From assembly GCA_902777335.1 (NCBI GenBank), contig CACYTF010000034.1, forward strand, positions 1 through 35,201: DNA of 35,201 nt. The letters run 5' to 3'. Below are positions 21,710 to 28,927 of the stretch, in pieces. Numbering within the stretch: the first letter of the stretch is position 1; each line of letters begins with the position of its first letter. The position numbers and the translations under genes are program-made. The stretch is from an uncultured Eubacteriales bacterium (GTDB lineage Bacteria > Bacillota > Clostridia > Christensenellales > Aristaeellaceae). Below the pieces are notes generated by a model. That model did no database searches. It was not told where the DNA came from and worked only from the letters and a program-made list of their open reading frames with translations.

Positions 21710-21755
21710 GACATGCGAACGCGGGGCGACGATTGTCGCCCCGCGTCCGCATGTC
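21710..21755. terminator. Bidirectional terminator between mutase homologue and J-domain gene
   Basis: GACATGCG (21710-21717) pairs with CGCATGTC (21748-21755), and an 11-bp stem from 21720-21730 pairs with 21735-21745 around a GATT loop. A 2 x 2 internal loop separates the stems. The two genes converge here. Confidence 0.75.
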
Positions 21756-21763
21756 AGATCTTC

Positions 21764-22252
21764 CTACCTGTGTCTTGCGAACAGCGCGCTCAGCTTTCGC
21801 GTGGCGCGTGTGCGCTGGGCCTCCTCCAGGGCCCGGGCGTACTTGGCGCACTTGGGGGCCTGGTGGGCGGCCACGGACAGGTAGATCAGCGCCTTTTCGG
21901 TTTCGCACAGGTTCATCAGCACCGCGCCGAACAGGTAGTTCCACTCGGCGCAGCGGGTGTCAAAGCCCATCAGCAGCCGGCGGGCCGACTGGTACTCGCC
22001 GCTGTCGATCAGCGCCTGGACCCGCCTGAGCGCCTCGCCCTCGTTGTCCACGGCCAGGCGCGCGTCGGTCAGGCCGTTCAGGCACAGCCGGTAGGCCGCG
22101 TTGATGGTGGCCATGCGCTCGTTGGCCCAGTCCCGCTCCGGGCCCGGCATGAAGCGGTCCGGGTGCCAGCGGCGCGCCAGGTCGCGGTAGGCCGTGCGAA
22201 TCTCATCGCGGGTGGCCGTCTTCGGAATGTTCAATACCTCATATCCATTCAA
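21764..22252 (-). CDS. J-domain protein with TPR-like tail
   Basis: The 162-aa cytoplasmic protein has an N-terminal J domain (about 3-65) with the HPD motif in RRWHPDRF, which in this family stimulates the ATPase of an Hsp70/DnaK partner. The C-terminal 90 residues form paired helices (ALIDSGEYQSARRLL, WNYLFGAVLMNL, ALIYLSVAA) like one or two TPR units. The Gly/Phe and zinc-finger regions of full DnaJ are missing, so it is a specialised co-chaperone, not DnaJ itself. It starts with TTG at 22252, with GAGGTG 7 nt upstream. A strong promoter lies at 22337-22366. No dnaK gene is in the window. Confidence 0.88.
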   Translation of the reverse strand: MNGYEVLNIPKTATRDEIRTAYRDLARRWHPDRFMPGPERDWANERMATINAAYRLCLNGLTDARLAVDNEGEALRRVQALIDSGEYQSARRLLMGFDTRCAEWNYLFGAVLMNLCETEKALIYLSVAAHQAPKCAKYARALEEAQRTRATRKLSALFARHR

Positions 22253-22336
22253 GGCCGTTCACCTCGTCAACCGCCGTCCGGCCAGCGCCGCGGCGGATCC
22301 TGCATCAATTTATGAAAAAACCGTGATATTATGCGC

Positions 22337-22366
22337 ATTATAGCATTGCCGTCGGAGCACTGTCAA
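22337..22366 (-). promoter_or_regulatory. Promoter of the J-domain gene
   Basis: On the minus strand a perfect TTGACA (plus 22361-22366) and TATAAT (plus 22337-22342) have an 18-bp spacer, with TGC making an extended -10. The leader is about 75 nt. This is one of the best promoters in the window. Confidence 0.8.
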
Positions 22367-22417
22367 GATTTTGTCGATTAATATATGGTACAGCTTCCGT
22401 GTCGCTTTCGTGTCGCG

Positions 22418-22436
22418 GGCGCGCTGTATGCGCGCC
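22418..22436. repeat. GC-rich hairpin in the divergent intergenic region
   Basis: GGCGCGC (22418-22424) and GCGCGCC (22430-22436) form a 7-bp stem with a TGTAT loop. GTGTCGC occurs twice just upstream. To the right lies an AT-rich tract (22441-22500) in which ATTTCAAAA occurs twice (near 22452 and 22471). No gene is seen in this 327-bp gap. Confidence 0.4.
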
Positions 22437-22503
22437 GGCGTCGAAATATGATTTCAAAAATGTTAAATTTATTTCAAAATTAGAAATTTCATCCATTTAT
22501 CTG

Positions 22504-22532
22504 TTTACTATTTTGCAAAAATCGGTTATAAT
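22504..22532 (+). promoter_or_regulatory. Promoter of the Cys-rich membrane protein gene
   Basis: TTTACT (22504-22509) and TATAAT (22527-22532) have a 17-bp spacer. An AT-rich tract lies upstream and could act as an UP element. Confidence 0.6.
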
Positions 22533-22579
22533 AATGGCGAAACCAAGGGGATTGTGTCATACTGTGTCGATAAAAGGTC

Positions 22580-23185
22580 GTGATTGACTTGAAGATACCG
22601 AATCCGCTGCGCGCCATGAAGGCGAAGCCCCGGGCCGCAAAGGCGAAGCCCCGGGCCGCAAAGGCGAAGAAGGGCGATCGCAGCACGCTGAAGACGGCGC
22701 TGTGGCTGCTGCTGCCGCCGGTGGGCCTGATGATGATGTGGCGGCCCGCCTGCCGCTGGCACGTGGCCGTGAAGGCCTGCGTCACCGTGGCGCTGGCCGC
22801 GGTGCTGATCGCCGTGTTCGCCATCCCCGGCCCGTCCACGCCCGCCAACGGCGGGGTGTCGCTGGTGAGCAGCCGGCCGGAGGTGGAGGTCTACGGGCCG
22901 GACCTGCCCAACTTCATCGTGCCCGGCTACACCAACGACCAGACGGAGTCCGTCATCATGCCCGCCGAGGAGAACGACGTGCACTACGTGTATGCCGCCG
23001 ACGGCGCGCGCTGCTACCACGAATACAAGTGCAAGTTTGCCTTCGCCAGCTCCCAGCGGCTGACGGTGTACGAGGCCTACTACCTGGGCTTCGAGCCCTG
23101 CAACCGCTGCAAGCCGCCGATCTACGACCCGACCACCAACACCATCATACAGCAGGAGCACGACGACAAGTACGATCCCAGCTGA
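22580..23185 (+). CDS. Membrane protein with Ada-like Cys-rich C-terminal domain (201 aa)
   Basis: A basic N-terminal tail (about 1-35) contains two repeats, AKPRAAK. Two hydrophobic stretches follow (about 39-55, TALWLLLPPVGLMMMW; 64-84, VKACVTVALAAVLIAV). The C-terminal part carries CYHEYKCKFA, then GFEPCNRCKPP. The order Y-H-x3-C, a helix, then G-x-x-P-C-x-x-C is a small metal-binding-type module seen in many Firmicutes surface and nuclease-related proteins and resembles the Ada zinc domain. The role is unknown. The start is GTG at 22580 or TTG at 22589; the ribosome binding site (AAAAGG, 22572-22577) fits the TTG spacing better, so the first three residues are uncertain. A strong terminator follows. 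Confidence 0.75.
   Translation: MIDLKIPNPLRAMKAKPRAAKAKPRAAKAKKGDRSTLKTALWLLLPPVGLMMMWRPACRWHVAVKACVTVALAAVLIAVFAIPGPSTPANGGVSLVSSRPEVEVYGPDLPNFIVPGYTNDQTESVIMPAEENDVHYVYAADGARCYHEYKCKFAFASSQRLTVYEAYYLGFEPCNRCKPPIYDPTTNTIIQQEHDDKYDPS
22621..22662. repeat. Perfect 21-bp tandem duplication
   Basis: Bases 22621-22641 are repeated exactly at 22642-22662, and a third partial copy (GGCGAAG) follows. The unit is seven codons, so the repeat adds one basic heptad (AKPRAAK type) to the cytoplasmic tail of the membrane protein. It is likely to vary in copy number between strains. Confidence 0.85.
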
Positions 23186-23196
23186 TAAGCATCACT

Positions 23197-23230
23197 GCAA
23201 AACCCCCGCGCAACCGCGCGGGGGTTTTGC
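23197..23230. terminator. Bidirectional rho-independent terminator
   Basis: A perfect 14-bp stem (23197-23210 with 23217-23230), GCAAAACCCCCGCG on the left arm, with a 6-nt loop. The A4/T4 ends give T-rich tails in both directions. It serves the membrane protein (+) and the Gfo/Idh gene (-). Confidence 0.85.
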
Positions 23231-23238
23231 GTCGTCCT

Positions 23239-24408
23239 TTACTCTACCAGCGACGCCTCGGCGTCGGCGCGCAGCGCGCCGCCGAACATCGAGGAGTAGT
23301 GGCCCGGCGCGAGGGGCTTCATCTCAAAGCGGGACTGCGGCTCCACCGTCTTGCCGGTGGTCGCGGCCTCCTCCATGCCGGCCAGCACCTCCAGGCAGTG
23401 CAGGCCGTACTCCTTGCTGCACCGGTTCTTGCGGCCCGCGCGTATGGCGTAGGCCATCTCGGCCACGCCGACGCCGCGGTGGCCGTAGTGGTCGTAGGGG
23501 GACGGCTGCAGCGTGTTGACGCCGTCGTAGCCGTGGGTGAAGGGCAGCGGGGCCTCCGGCTGGTCGGCGTAGATCAGCGAAACCGGGCCATTGAAGCTGT
23601 CCGGGTCGCCGACGCGCAGTATGCCCCGGGTGCCAAAGAGCGTCAGGTGGTGCTGGGTGGCGCCGATGGTGTTGCCGTCGAACAGCACGCTGACCAGCGC
23701 GCCGCACTCGAACTGCAGCGCGGCGGACACCACGTTGCAGCCGGGAATGCGCCAGGGCTGCGCGTCGCCGTTGGCAAACAGAAATTCCGGCGCGTGCAGC
23801 GGCGCGGGCGCGCCGAAGGCGCGTATGGCGCGCACCGGCCCCAGCAGGCTCAGCAGCGCGCCCACGTAGTACACGCCCACGTCGAAGGGCAGCGAGCCGC
23901 CCTGCCCGCGCAGAAAGGTGAAGTGCTCGGCGTTGAGCGCCTGGTTGCGGTTCACCACGGCCAGGCCGGAGGTGACCGCGCCGATCATGTCGGTGTCCAG
24001 CGCGCGGCGGGCCGTCTGCAGCCCCGCGCCCAGCACCGTGTCCGGCGCGACGCCCAGGTACAGGCCCTTCTCGTCGGCCAGCGCCACCAGCTCCCGCGCC
24101 TGATCGACCTCGACGGTCATGGTCTTCTCGGTGTACACGTGCTTGCCCGCCAGCAGCATCTTTTTGATGAGGTCGTAGTGGGCGAAGGCCGGCGTCAGGT
24201 TGACCACCAGCTCGATCCCGGGGTCCTCGGCGATCTGGTCGATGGTCATGGCGCGGATGCCGAGGGCCTGGGCCCTCTCCTGGGCCGGGCCGGGCGTGCG
24301 GTTGCCCACGGCCACCAGGTCGATGATGTGAAACAGGTCCTTCAGGTTCTTCAGGTAGATTCCGCTGATCATGCCGCAGCCGACCACGGCGGTCTTCACT
24401 TTCTGCAT
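23239..24408 (-). CDS. Gfo/Idh/MocA-family oxidoreductase
   Basis: The 389-aa protein has an N-terminal NAD(P)-binding Rossmann domain (about 1-125) with VVGCGMIS and the family block HVYTEKTMT, where EKT replaces the commoner EKP. The C-terminal alpha/beta domain (about 130-350) holds the substrate site, with DVGVYYVGAL as the usual D-x-G-x-H/Y region. Members oxidise or reduce sugars, inositols or related compounds; the substrate here is not evident. AGGAGGG before ATG 24408 is a strong ribosome binding site. It lies 22 bp downstream of glycogen synthase on the same strand and no promoter is visible between them, so the two form an operon. A terminator follows at 23197-23230. Confidence 0.92.
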   Translation of the reverse strand: MQKVKTAVVGCGMISGIYLKNLKDLFHIIDLVAVGNRTPGPAQERAQALGIRAMTIDQIAEDPGIELVVNLTPAFAHYDLIKKMLLAGKHVYTEKTMTVEVDQARELVALADEKGLYLGVAPDTVLGAGLQTARRALDTDMIGAVTSGLAVVNRNQALNAEHFTFLRGQGGSLPFDVGVYYVGALLSLLGPVRAIRAFGAPAPLHAPEFLFANGDAQPWRIPGCNVVSAALQFECGALVSVLFDGNTIGATQHHLTLFGTRGILRVGDPDSFNGPVSLIYADQPEAPLPFTHGYDGVNTLQPSPYDHYGHRGVGVAEMAYAIRAGRKNRCSKEYGLHCLEVLAGMEEAATTGKTVEPQSRFEMKPLAPGHYSSMFGGALRADAEASLVE

Positions 24409-24430
24409 GGGAACCCTCCTGTCCGTTCGG

Positions 24431-25894
24431 TCATTCCATGTCCTTCAGCTCGCGGTACAGGTCGAGATAGCGGTTGGCCGACACCGCCCAGGACACGTCC
24501 TTCTCCATGTCCCGCAGCACCATCTCGTTCCAGCGGTCGCGGTCCTTCAGGTACAGCGCCTTCGCGCGGGCCACGGCGTCCGCCAGCAGGTCGGCCTCGT
24601 AGCGGTCGAAGGTGAAGCCGTTGCCCTCGTCGGTGTACTCGTTGTAGGGCAACACCGTGTCCTTCAGGCCGCCGGTCTCGCGCACGATGGGCACCGTGCC
24701 GTAGCGCATGGCGATCAGCTGCGTCAGCCCGCAGGGCTCGAACAGGCTGGGCACCAGCAGGGCGTCCGCGCCGGCGTAGATGCGGTGGGCCAGCGCCTCG
24801 TTGTAGGAGATGTAGGCGCACACGCGGCCCTTGTTCTCGCTCTCGTAGTAGCGGAACGCGCCCTCGTAGCGCGGGTCGCCGGTGCCGAGTATGGCCACCT
24901 GGGTGTCGTCGTCCAGCAGCTCTGTGAACACGGCGTTTACCAGGTCCAGGCCCTTCTGGTCGGTCAGGCGCGAGATTAGGCCGATCACGAACTTGTCCTC
25001 GTCCACCTCCAGGCCCAGCTGTTCCTGCAGGGCGCGCTTGTTCTCGCGCTTGGCCTGAAGCACGTTCGAGGCGTCGTAGGGGGCCGCCAGCAGCTTGTCG
25101 GCGGCGCTGTCCCACTGCTCCACGTCGATGCCGTTCACGATGCCGCTGAGCTTGGCGCGGTGATAGTACAGGTGCCCGGCCAGGCCCTCGCCGTAGAAGG
25201 AGGTCTGGATCTCCTGAGCGTAGGTCTCGCTGACGGTGGTTACCCGGTCGGCGTAGGCCAGGCCGCCCTTGAACATGTTGGCCTCGTCCTCGTTCTGCTT
25301 GAACACCGGGTAGTCGAACAGGTAGTCCGGCAGGCCCGACCAGTACTTCAGGTGCTGTATGCTGCAGATGCCCTGGAAGCGCAGGTTGTGGATGGTCAGT
25401 ATGCTCCGGGCCGCGCCTACGGGCGTGCCGGCGAAGCGGGTGCGCAGGTACACCGGCACCAGCGCGGCCTGCCAGTCGTGGCAGTGCACCACGTCCGGCA
25501 CCCAGCCCAGGAAGTTCAGCGCCGCCAGCGCCGCCTTCGAGAAGAAGCAGTACTTGGGAATGTCCTCCCACAGGCCGGTGTAGGGGTTGCCCCAGTCGAA
25601 GAATTCCCGGTTGTCGATGAAGTCGTAGATCACGCCGTCCAGCTCGCTCTCCATGATGCCCACATAGAAGGCCCGGCCGTCCATGCACTGGTCCATCATG
25701 AAGGAGCCCCGGTAGGTCATCTGGTCCTTGAACTTCTGGGGGATGCAGTTGTACAGCGGCATCAGCACGCGCACGGTGCAGCCGTCGCGGCTCAGCGCCC
25801 GGGGCAGGGCGTACATCACGTCGCCAAGGCCGCCGGTCTTGACAAAGGGGTAGCTCTCGGAACCGATAAAGGCGATGTTCATATTGCTTGGCAT
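24431..25894 (-). CDS. glgA: Glycogen synthase (GT5)
   Basis: The 487-aa enzyme transfers glucose from ADP-glucose to growing alpha-1,4-glucan. The N-terminal GT5 domain starts with the sugar-nucleotide loop KTGGLGDV (19-26). HCHDWQAALVPVYLR is the conserved block in the first domain. The C-terminal domain has the E-x7-E type signature EPCGLTQLIAMRYG and TGGLKDTV. Length is normal for GlgA. The start is ATG 25894: AAGGAG lies 7 nt before it, while the ATG two codons upstream would sit one base from that site. A consensus promoter lies at 25930-25958. No other glycogen genes (glgC, glgD, glgB, glgP) are in the window. Confidence 0.95.
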   Translation of the reverse strand: MPSNMNIAFIGSESYPFVKTGGLGDVMYALPRALSRDGCTVRVLMPLYNCIPQKFKDQMTYRGSFMMDQCMDGRAFYVGIMESELDGVIYDFIDNREFFDWGNPYTGLWEDIPKYCFFSKAALAALNFLGWVPDVVHCHDWQAALVPVYLRTRFAGTPVGAARSILTIHNLRFQGICSIQHLKYWSGLPDYLFDYPVFKQNEDEANMFKGGLAYADRVTTVSETYAQEIQTSFYGEGLAGHLYYHRAKLSGIVNGIDVEQWDSAADKLLAAPYDASNVLQAKRENKRALQEQLGLEVDEDKFVIGLISRLTDQKGLDLVNAVFTELLDDDTQVAILGTGDPRYEGAFRYYESENKGRVCAYISYNEALAHRIYAGADALLVPSLFEPCGLTQLIAMRYGTVPIVRETGGLKDTVLPYNEYTDEGNGFTFDRYEADLLADAVARAKALYLKDRDRWNEMVLRDMEKDVSWAVSANRYLDLYRELKDME

Positions 25895-25929
25895 AGGCAT
25901 TCTCCTTTTCGTGTTATTCCTCTGTGAAA

Positions 25930-25958
25930 AGTATACCATAGAAACTGAAAATTAACAA
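25930..25958 (-). promoter_or_regulatory. Promoter of glgA
   Basis: On the minus strand TTGTTA (plus 25953-25958) and TATACT (plus 25930-25935) have a 17-bp spacer, and TGG gives an extended -10. The leader is about 30 nt. Confidence 0.75.
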
Positions 25959-25990
25959 GGGGATTTGTGGCACAGATTTTGGCGCCGCGC

Positions 25991-26020
25991 TGGACAGTTT
26001 GACCATAAATATGGTATTAT
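25991..26020 (+). promoter_or_regulatory. Promoter of the LuxR-type regulator
   Basis: TGGACA (25991-25996) and TATTAT (26015-26020) have an 18-bp spacer, with TGG giving an extended -10. The predicted start near 26027 means translation begins at ATG 26073, not at the earlier in-frame start codons. Confidence 0.6.
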
Positions 26021-26072
26021 TAGGATGTTACATTCAGGAAAACGCGCAGCGCTCCGGAGGGCGCCCAACATC

Positions 26073-28529
26073 ATGGAGAAAAATTTCTTTTCCGATACGC
26101 TGACCCGGAAGCTGAAGCGGGCGGGCACCTGTTCGCTGACGGTGCTGGAAGCGCCGGCGGGCTACGGGAAGACCACGGCGGTGCGCATGCTGCTTTCCGG
26201 CAGCCGCGAGGCGGTGAACTGGTACACGGCGGTGGAGAGTATGCCGGACAGCAGCTTTCGGTGGTTCGCGCTGCAGATCGGGGCCGTGGACGAGGCCTGC
26301 GCCCGGCGGCTGCAGGACCTGGGCGCGCTGAACCGAAGCAACGCCGACCAGGCGGCGCGCATACTCGCCGAGCTTCGCCCCGGCGAGCCCTTGACGCTGG
26401 TGTTCGACAATTTCCAGTTCGCGCTGTCCAACTGGCAGCCGCAGATTTTGGACGCCCTGGCGAAGATGGCCGGCCGGGGGCTGCGCACGGTGTTCATATC
26501 GCAGAATTTCGGCAGGCTGCGCAATACGCTCAGCGCCCTGGAGGACAGCATCTGCTACATCCGAAGCCAAGACCTGCTGCTCTCGGAGGCGGACGTGCAG
26601 CAATACGCGCGACAGCTGGGCGTGCAGGCCGGCGACGCGACGATTCGCATGATCCACGAGCGCACGGACGGCTGGGCGGCGGCGGTGGCGCTGTATCTGG
26701 AGCGCCTGGGCGACGGCTCGGTGCGGGAAGGGCCCGAGGACATGGACGACCTGCTGAACGGGGCGTTCTGGCAAAAGCTGTCCGCGGACGCGCGGGAGGC
26801 GCTGCTGAGAATCTGCCTGTTCGACTGCGTCACGCTGCCCATGCTGGACGCGCTGGTGCCGGAGACCGTGCTCCCGCGGGACGCGCTGACCCAGCTGCTG
26901 GGCCGCGCGCCGCTGATGACCTACAACGAGGCCCGAAAGGCCTACTACCCCCACGAGCTGATGAACGCGTTCCTGAGGCGGCAGCTGAAGGAGGCGGACG
27001 CGGGCTTTCGGCGCGAGGTGCTGTGCCGGTCCGCGCGGCTGTACCGGGAGCACGGCATGGACAAGGAGGCGGTGGCCTGCTACTACCGGGCGGGGGAATA
27101 CGAGGCGATACTCTCCTGCAGGCTCGTGTGCCTGATCACGGAGAATATTGACGGCGTGCCCTACACCGAGCTGGCGCTCAACGTGCTGACGGGCCTTGAC
27201 GACGGGGTGCTCAAGAAGTACCCGTACGCGCTGCTGCGCCTGTGCTACGCGCTGTACGCTGGGTGCCGCTTCGACGCGTTCGACGTGCAGATGCGGCGCG
27301 TGCGCGCGCTGCTGGACGAGGCCCAGCCGCAGCTGATCGGCGAATGGCACCTGGTCTGGGCATTTCACTTCTTCCCGGACATCGAGGCCATGACGGAGCA
27401 GTACCGGCAGGCGGAGGCGCGCATGGATGCGCCGTCGCAGGTGTTCGTGCGGGAGGAGCCGTTCCTGTTCGGCTGCGCGTCGATGTGGTATCTGTTCTAT
27501 TCAAAGCCCGGCACGATGCTTCAGACCGCCGACCGGCTGGACGCCATGATGAAGCTGTACAACCGCCTGACGGACGGTCACGGCGCGGGCGCGGCGGAGC
27601 TGTACCGGGGCGAGGCCTATTCCGTGCAGGGGCGCTTTGACGAATCGGACGTGCAGGCCTATCAGGCGGCGTTCCTCTCCGAGCAGTGGGGGAACGCCAC
27701 CGCCACCTACGGCGCGGCGCTGCTGCTGGGGATCAACGCGATCTACCGGTCGGACATGGCCGGCCTTCAGAAGGCCGTCGACTACCTCGAGAACAAGGCC
27801 CAGGGCTATTCGTTCCTGCGGGGCCGGGCGCTGGGCGCGTACATGGTGGAGACCGTGCGCGGCTACCTGCTGGGCCTGATGATGGAGACGGGCCACTCGG
27901 CGCTGTGGACCCAGGGCGAGGCGGACAGCCTGTCGGATTTGACGTTCACGAACTTCATGATCAAGACCTGCCGCGTCACCGACCTTTTGCTGAAGAAGGA
28001 GTACAAGCGCGCCATCGCGTCGGTGGAGGCGTCGCTGCGGATGGACCCCCGGCTGATCTCCACCTCCACGCGCAACTTCATGTGCTGCGGGCTCGCGCTG
28101 GGCTATTTGGCCATCGGCAGGGTGTTCAAGGCCGCGGAATACCTGGATCAATCGCTGACGCTGGCGGGGCAGGACAAGAACTACACCTTCCTGGCCTGCT
28201 TCCGGAAGTACTTCCAGGTGCTGTTCCTGCTGCCCCACATCGCCGCGAAGCACGCGGAAACCATACGCGAGATCAAGGCCCTGTCCATCCGCTACACGCG
28301 GGCGGACGAGAGCCACATCTTCGCCATGCTGGACGAGGTGCCGGAGCTGAAGGAGGAGCTGACCTCCCGCGAGCGCGAGGTGGCCCGGCTGGCCGCCCAG
28401 GGCCTGCGCAACGCGGAGATCGCCGAGGCCCTCGGCATCACCGAAAACACGGTGAAGCACCATTTGAAGATCGCCTTCCAGAAGATGAACATCGACCGGC
28501 GCGGCAAGCTGATTGAGATGTTAAAATAA
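26073..28529 (+). CDS. MalT-like LuxR-family regulator (LAL type)
   Basis: The 818-aa protein is a large ATP-binding LuxR activator. The N-terminal STAND-type ATPase has a Walker A motif, APAGYGKTT (27-35). A long helical repeat region with TPR character fills the centre (about 300-740). The C-terminal LuxR helix-turn-helix covers about 762-818, with LTSREREVARLAAQGLRN and ENTVKHHL. Such regulators bind an effector and ATP, oligomerise and activate transcription. GGAGGG at 26056-26061 supports ATG 26073. It is followed after 114 bp by a DUF2442 gene and a surface-protein gene. The gap contains an inverted repeat just upstream of a -10 without -35, so these are its likely targets. Confidence 0.92.
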   Translation: MEKNFFSDTLTRKLKRAGTCSLTVLEAPAGYGKTTAVRMLLSGSREAVNWYTAVESMPDSSFRWFALQIGAVDEACARRLQDLGALNRSNADQAARILAELRPGEPLTLVFDNFQFALSNWQPQILDALAKMAGRGLRTVFISQNFGRLRNTLSALEDSICYIRSQDLLLSEADVQQYARQLGVQAGDATIRMIHERTDGWAAAVALYLERLGDGSVREGPEDMDDLLNGAFWQKLSADAREALLRICLFDCVTLPMLDALVPETVLPRDALTQLLGRAPLMTYNEARKAYYPHELMNAFLRRQLKEADAGFRREVLCRSARLYREHGMDKEAVACYYRAGEYEAILSCRLVCLITENIDGVPYTELALNVLTGLDDGVLKKYPYALLRLCYALYAGCRFDAFDVQMRRVRALLDEAQPQLIGEWHLVWAFHFFPDIEAMTEQYRQAEARMDAPSQVFVREEPFLFGCASMWYLFYSKPGTMLQTADRLDAMMKLYNRLTDGHGAGAAELYRGEAYSVQGRFDESDVQAYQAAFLSEQWGNATATYGAALLLGINAIYRSDMAGLQKAVDYLENKAQGYSFLRGRALGAYMVETVRGYLLGLMMETGHSALWTQGEADSLSDLTFTNFMIKTCRVTDLLLKKEYKRAIASVEASLRMDPRLISTSTRNFMCCGLALGYLAIGRVFKAAEYLDQSLTLAGQDKNYTFLACFRKYFQVLFLLPHIAAKHAETIREIKALSIRYTRADESHIFAMLDEVPELKEELTSREREVARLAAQGLRNAEIAEALGITENTVKHHLKIAFQKMNIDRRGKLIEMLK

Positions 28530-28537
28530 TATTTTCT

Positions 28538-28588
28538 CGAAAGGTACTACTTTCGGGTGATGCGCTCCCCCTCCGGATGGTTTATACT
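28538..28588 (+). promoter_or_regulatory. Candidate activator-dependent promoter of the DUF2442-surface protein unit
   Basis: CGAAAG (28538-28543) and CTTTCG (28550-28555) form an inverted repeat with a 6-bp centre. A TATACT -10 follows at 28583-28588, with no recognisable -35. The repeat is centred near -48 from the predicted start, a normal place for a LuxR-type activator. Binding by the upstream regulator is inferred. Confidence 0.45.
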
Positions 28589-28643
28589 GATGATAGAAAC
28601 ATGGGTTGCTATCGCGATACAGACCGTTACGGGGGGATTTTTG

Positions 28644-28889
28644 ATGGGAGCCATGTTGGAATCCGTGAAGCCTCTGCCCGGCTACAGGCTACAGTTGACG
28701 CTGTGCAACGGCAGCATGGCTGTCGTCGATCTGTCGCGGCGAATCAAGACCGTTCGCTTTGCCGGTCTGTCCTCTACGGCCGTGTTTAATACGGCGCGGG
28801 CCGAGGGCGACAGGGTGGTGTGGCGGAACGGTGATACGTCACTCTCTCTCTACTGTTTCGACCTGCTGGACGCAATGCTGCTGGATTGA
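28644..28889 (+). CDS. DUF2442-type small protein (81 aa)
   Basis: The 81-aa protein matches the compact DUF2442 pattern: LPGYRLQLTLCNGSMAVVDLS near the N-terminus, then a Leu/Phe segment (FAGLSSTAVFNTA), and the end block RVVWRNGDTSLS. DUF2442 proteins are often found next to DUF4160 partners in toxin-antitoxin-like settings, but no DUF4160 gene is here and the function of this copy is unknown. GGGGGG (28631-28636) sits 7 nt before ATG 28644; the open frame extends further left without a ribosome binding site. The stop is 38 bp before the giant surface-protein gene, so the two probably share a transcript. Confidence 0.7.
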   Translation: MGAMLESVKPLPGYRLQLTLCNGSMAVVDLSRRIKTVRFAGLSSTAVFNTARAEGDRVVWRNGDTSLSLYCFDLLDAMLLD

Positions 28890-28927
28890 AGCCGTTCGCG
28901 ACCTGACCAAATATGGAGGGAAAAACG

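Noticed and set aside
26025..26072. Earlier in-frame starts for the LuxR-type regulator
   Set aside because: They overlap or precede the predicted transcription start and lack a ribosome binding site; ATG 26073 has GGAGGG.
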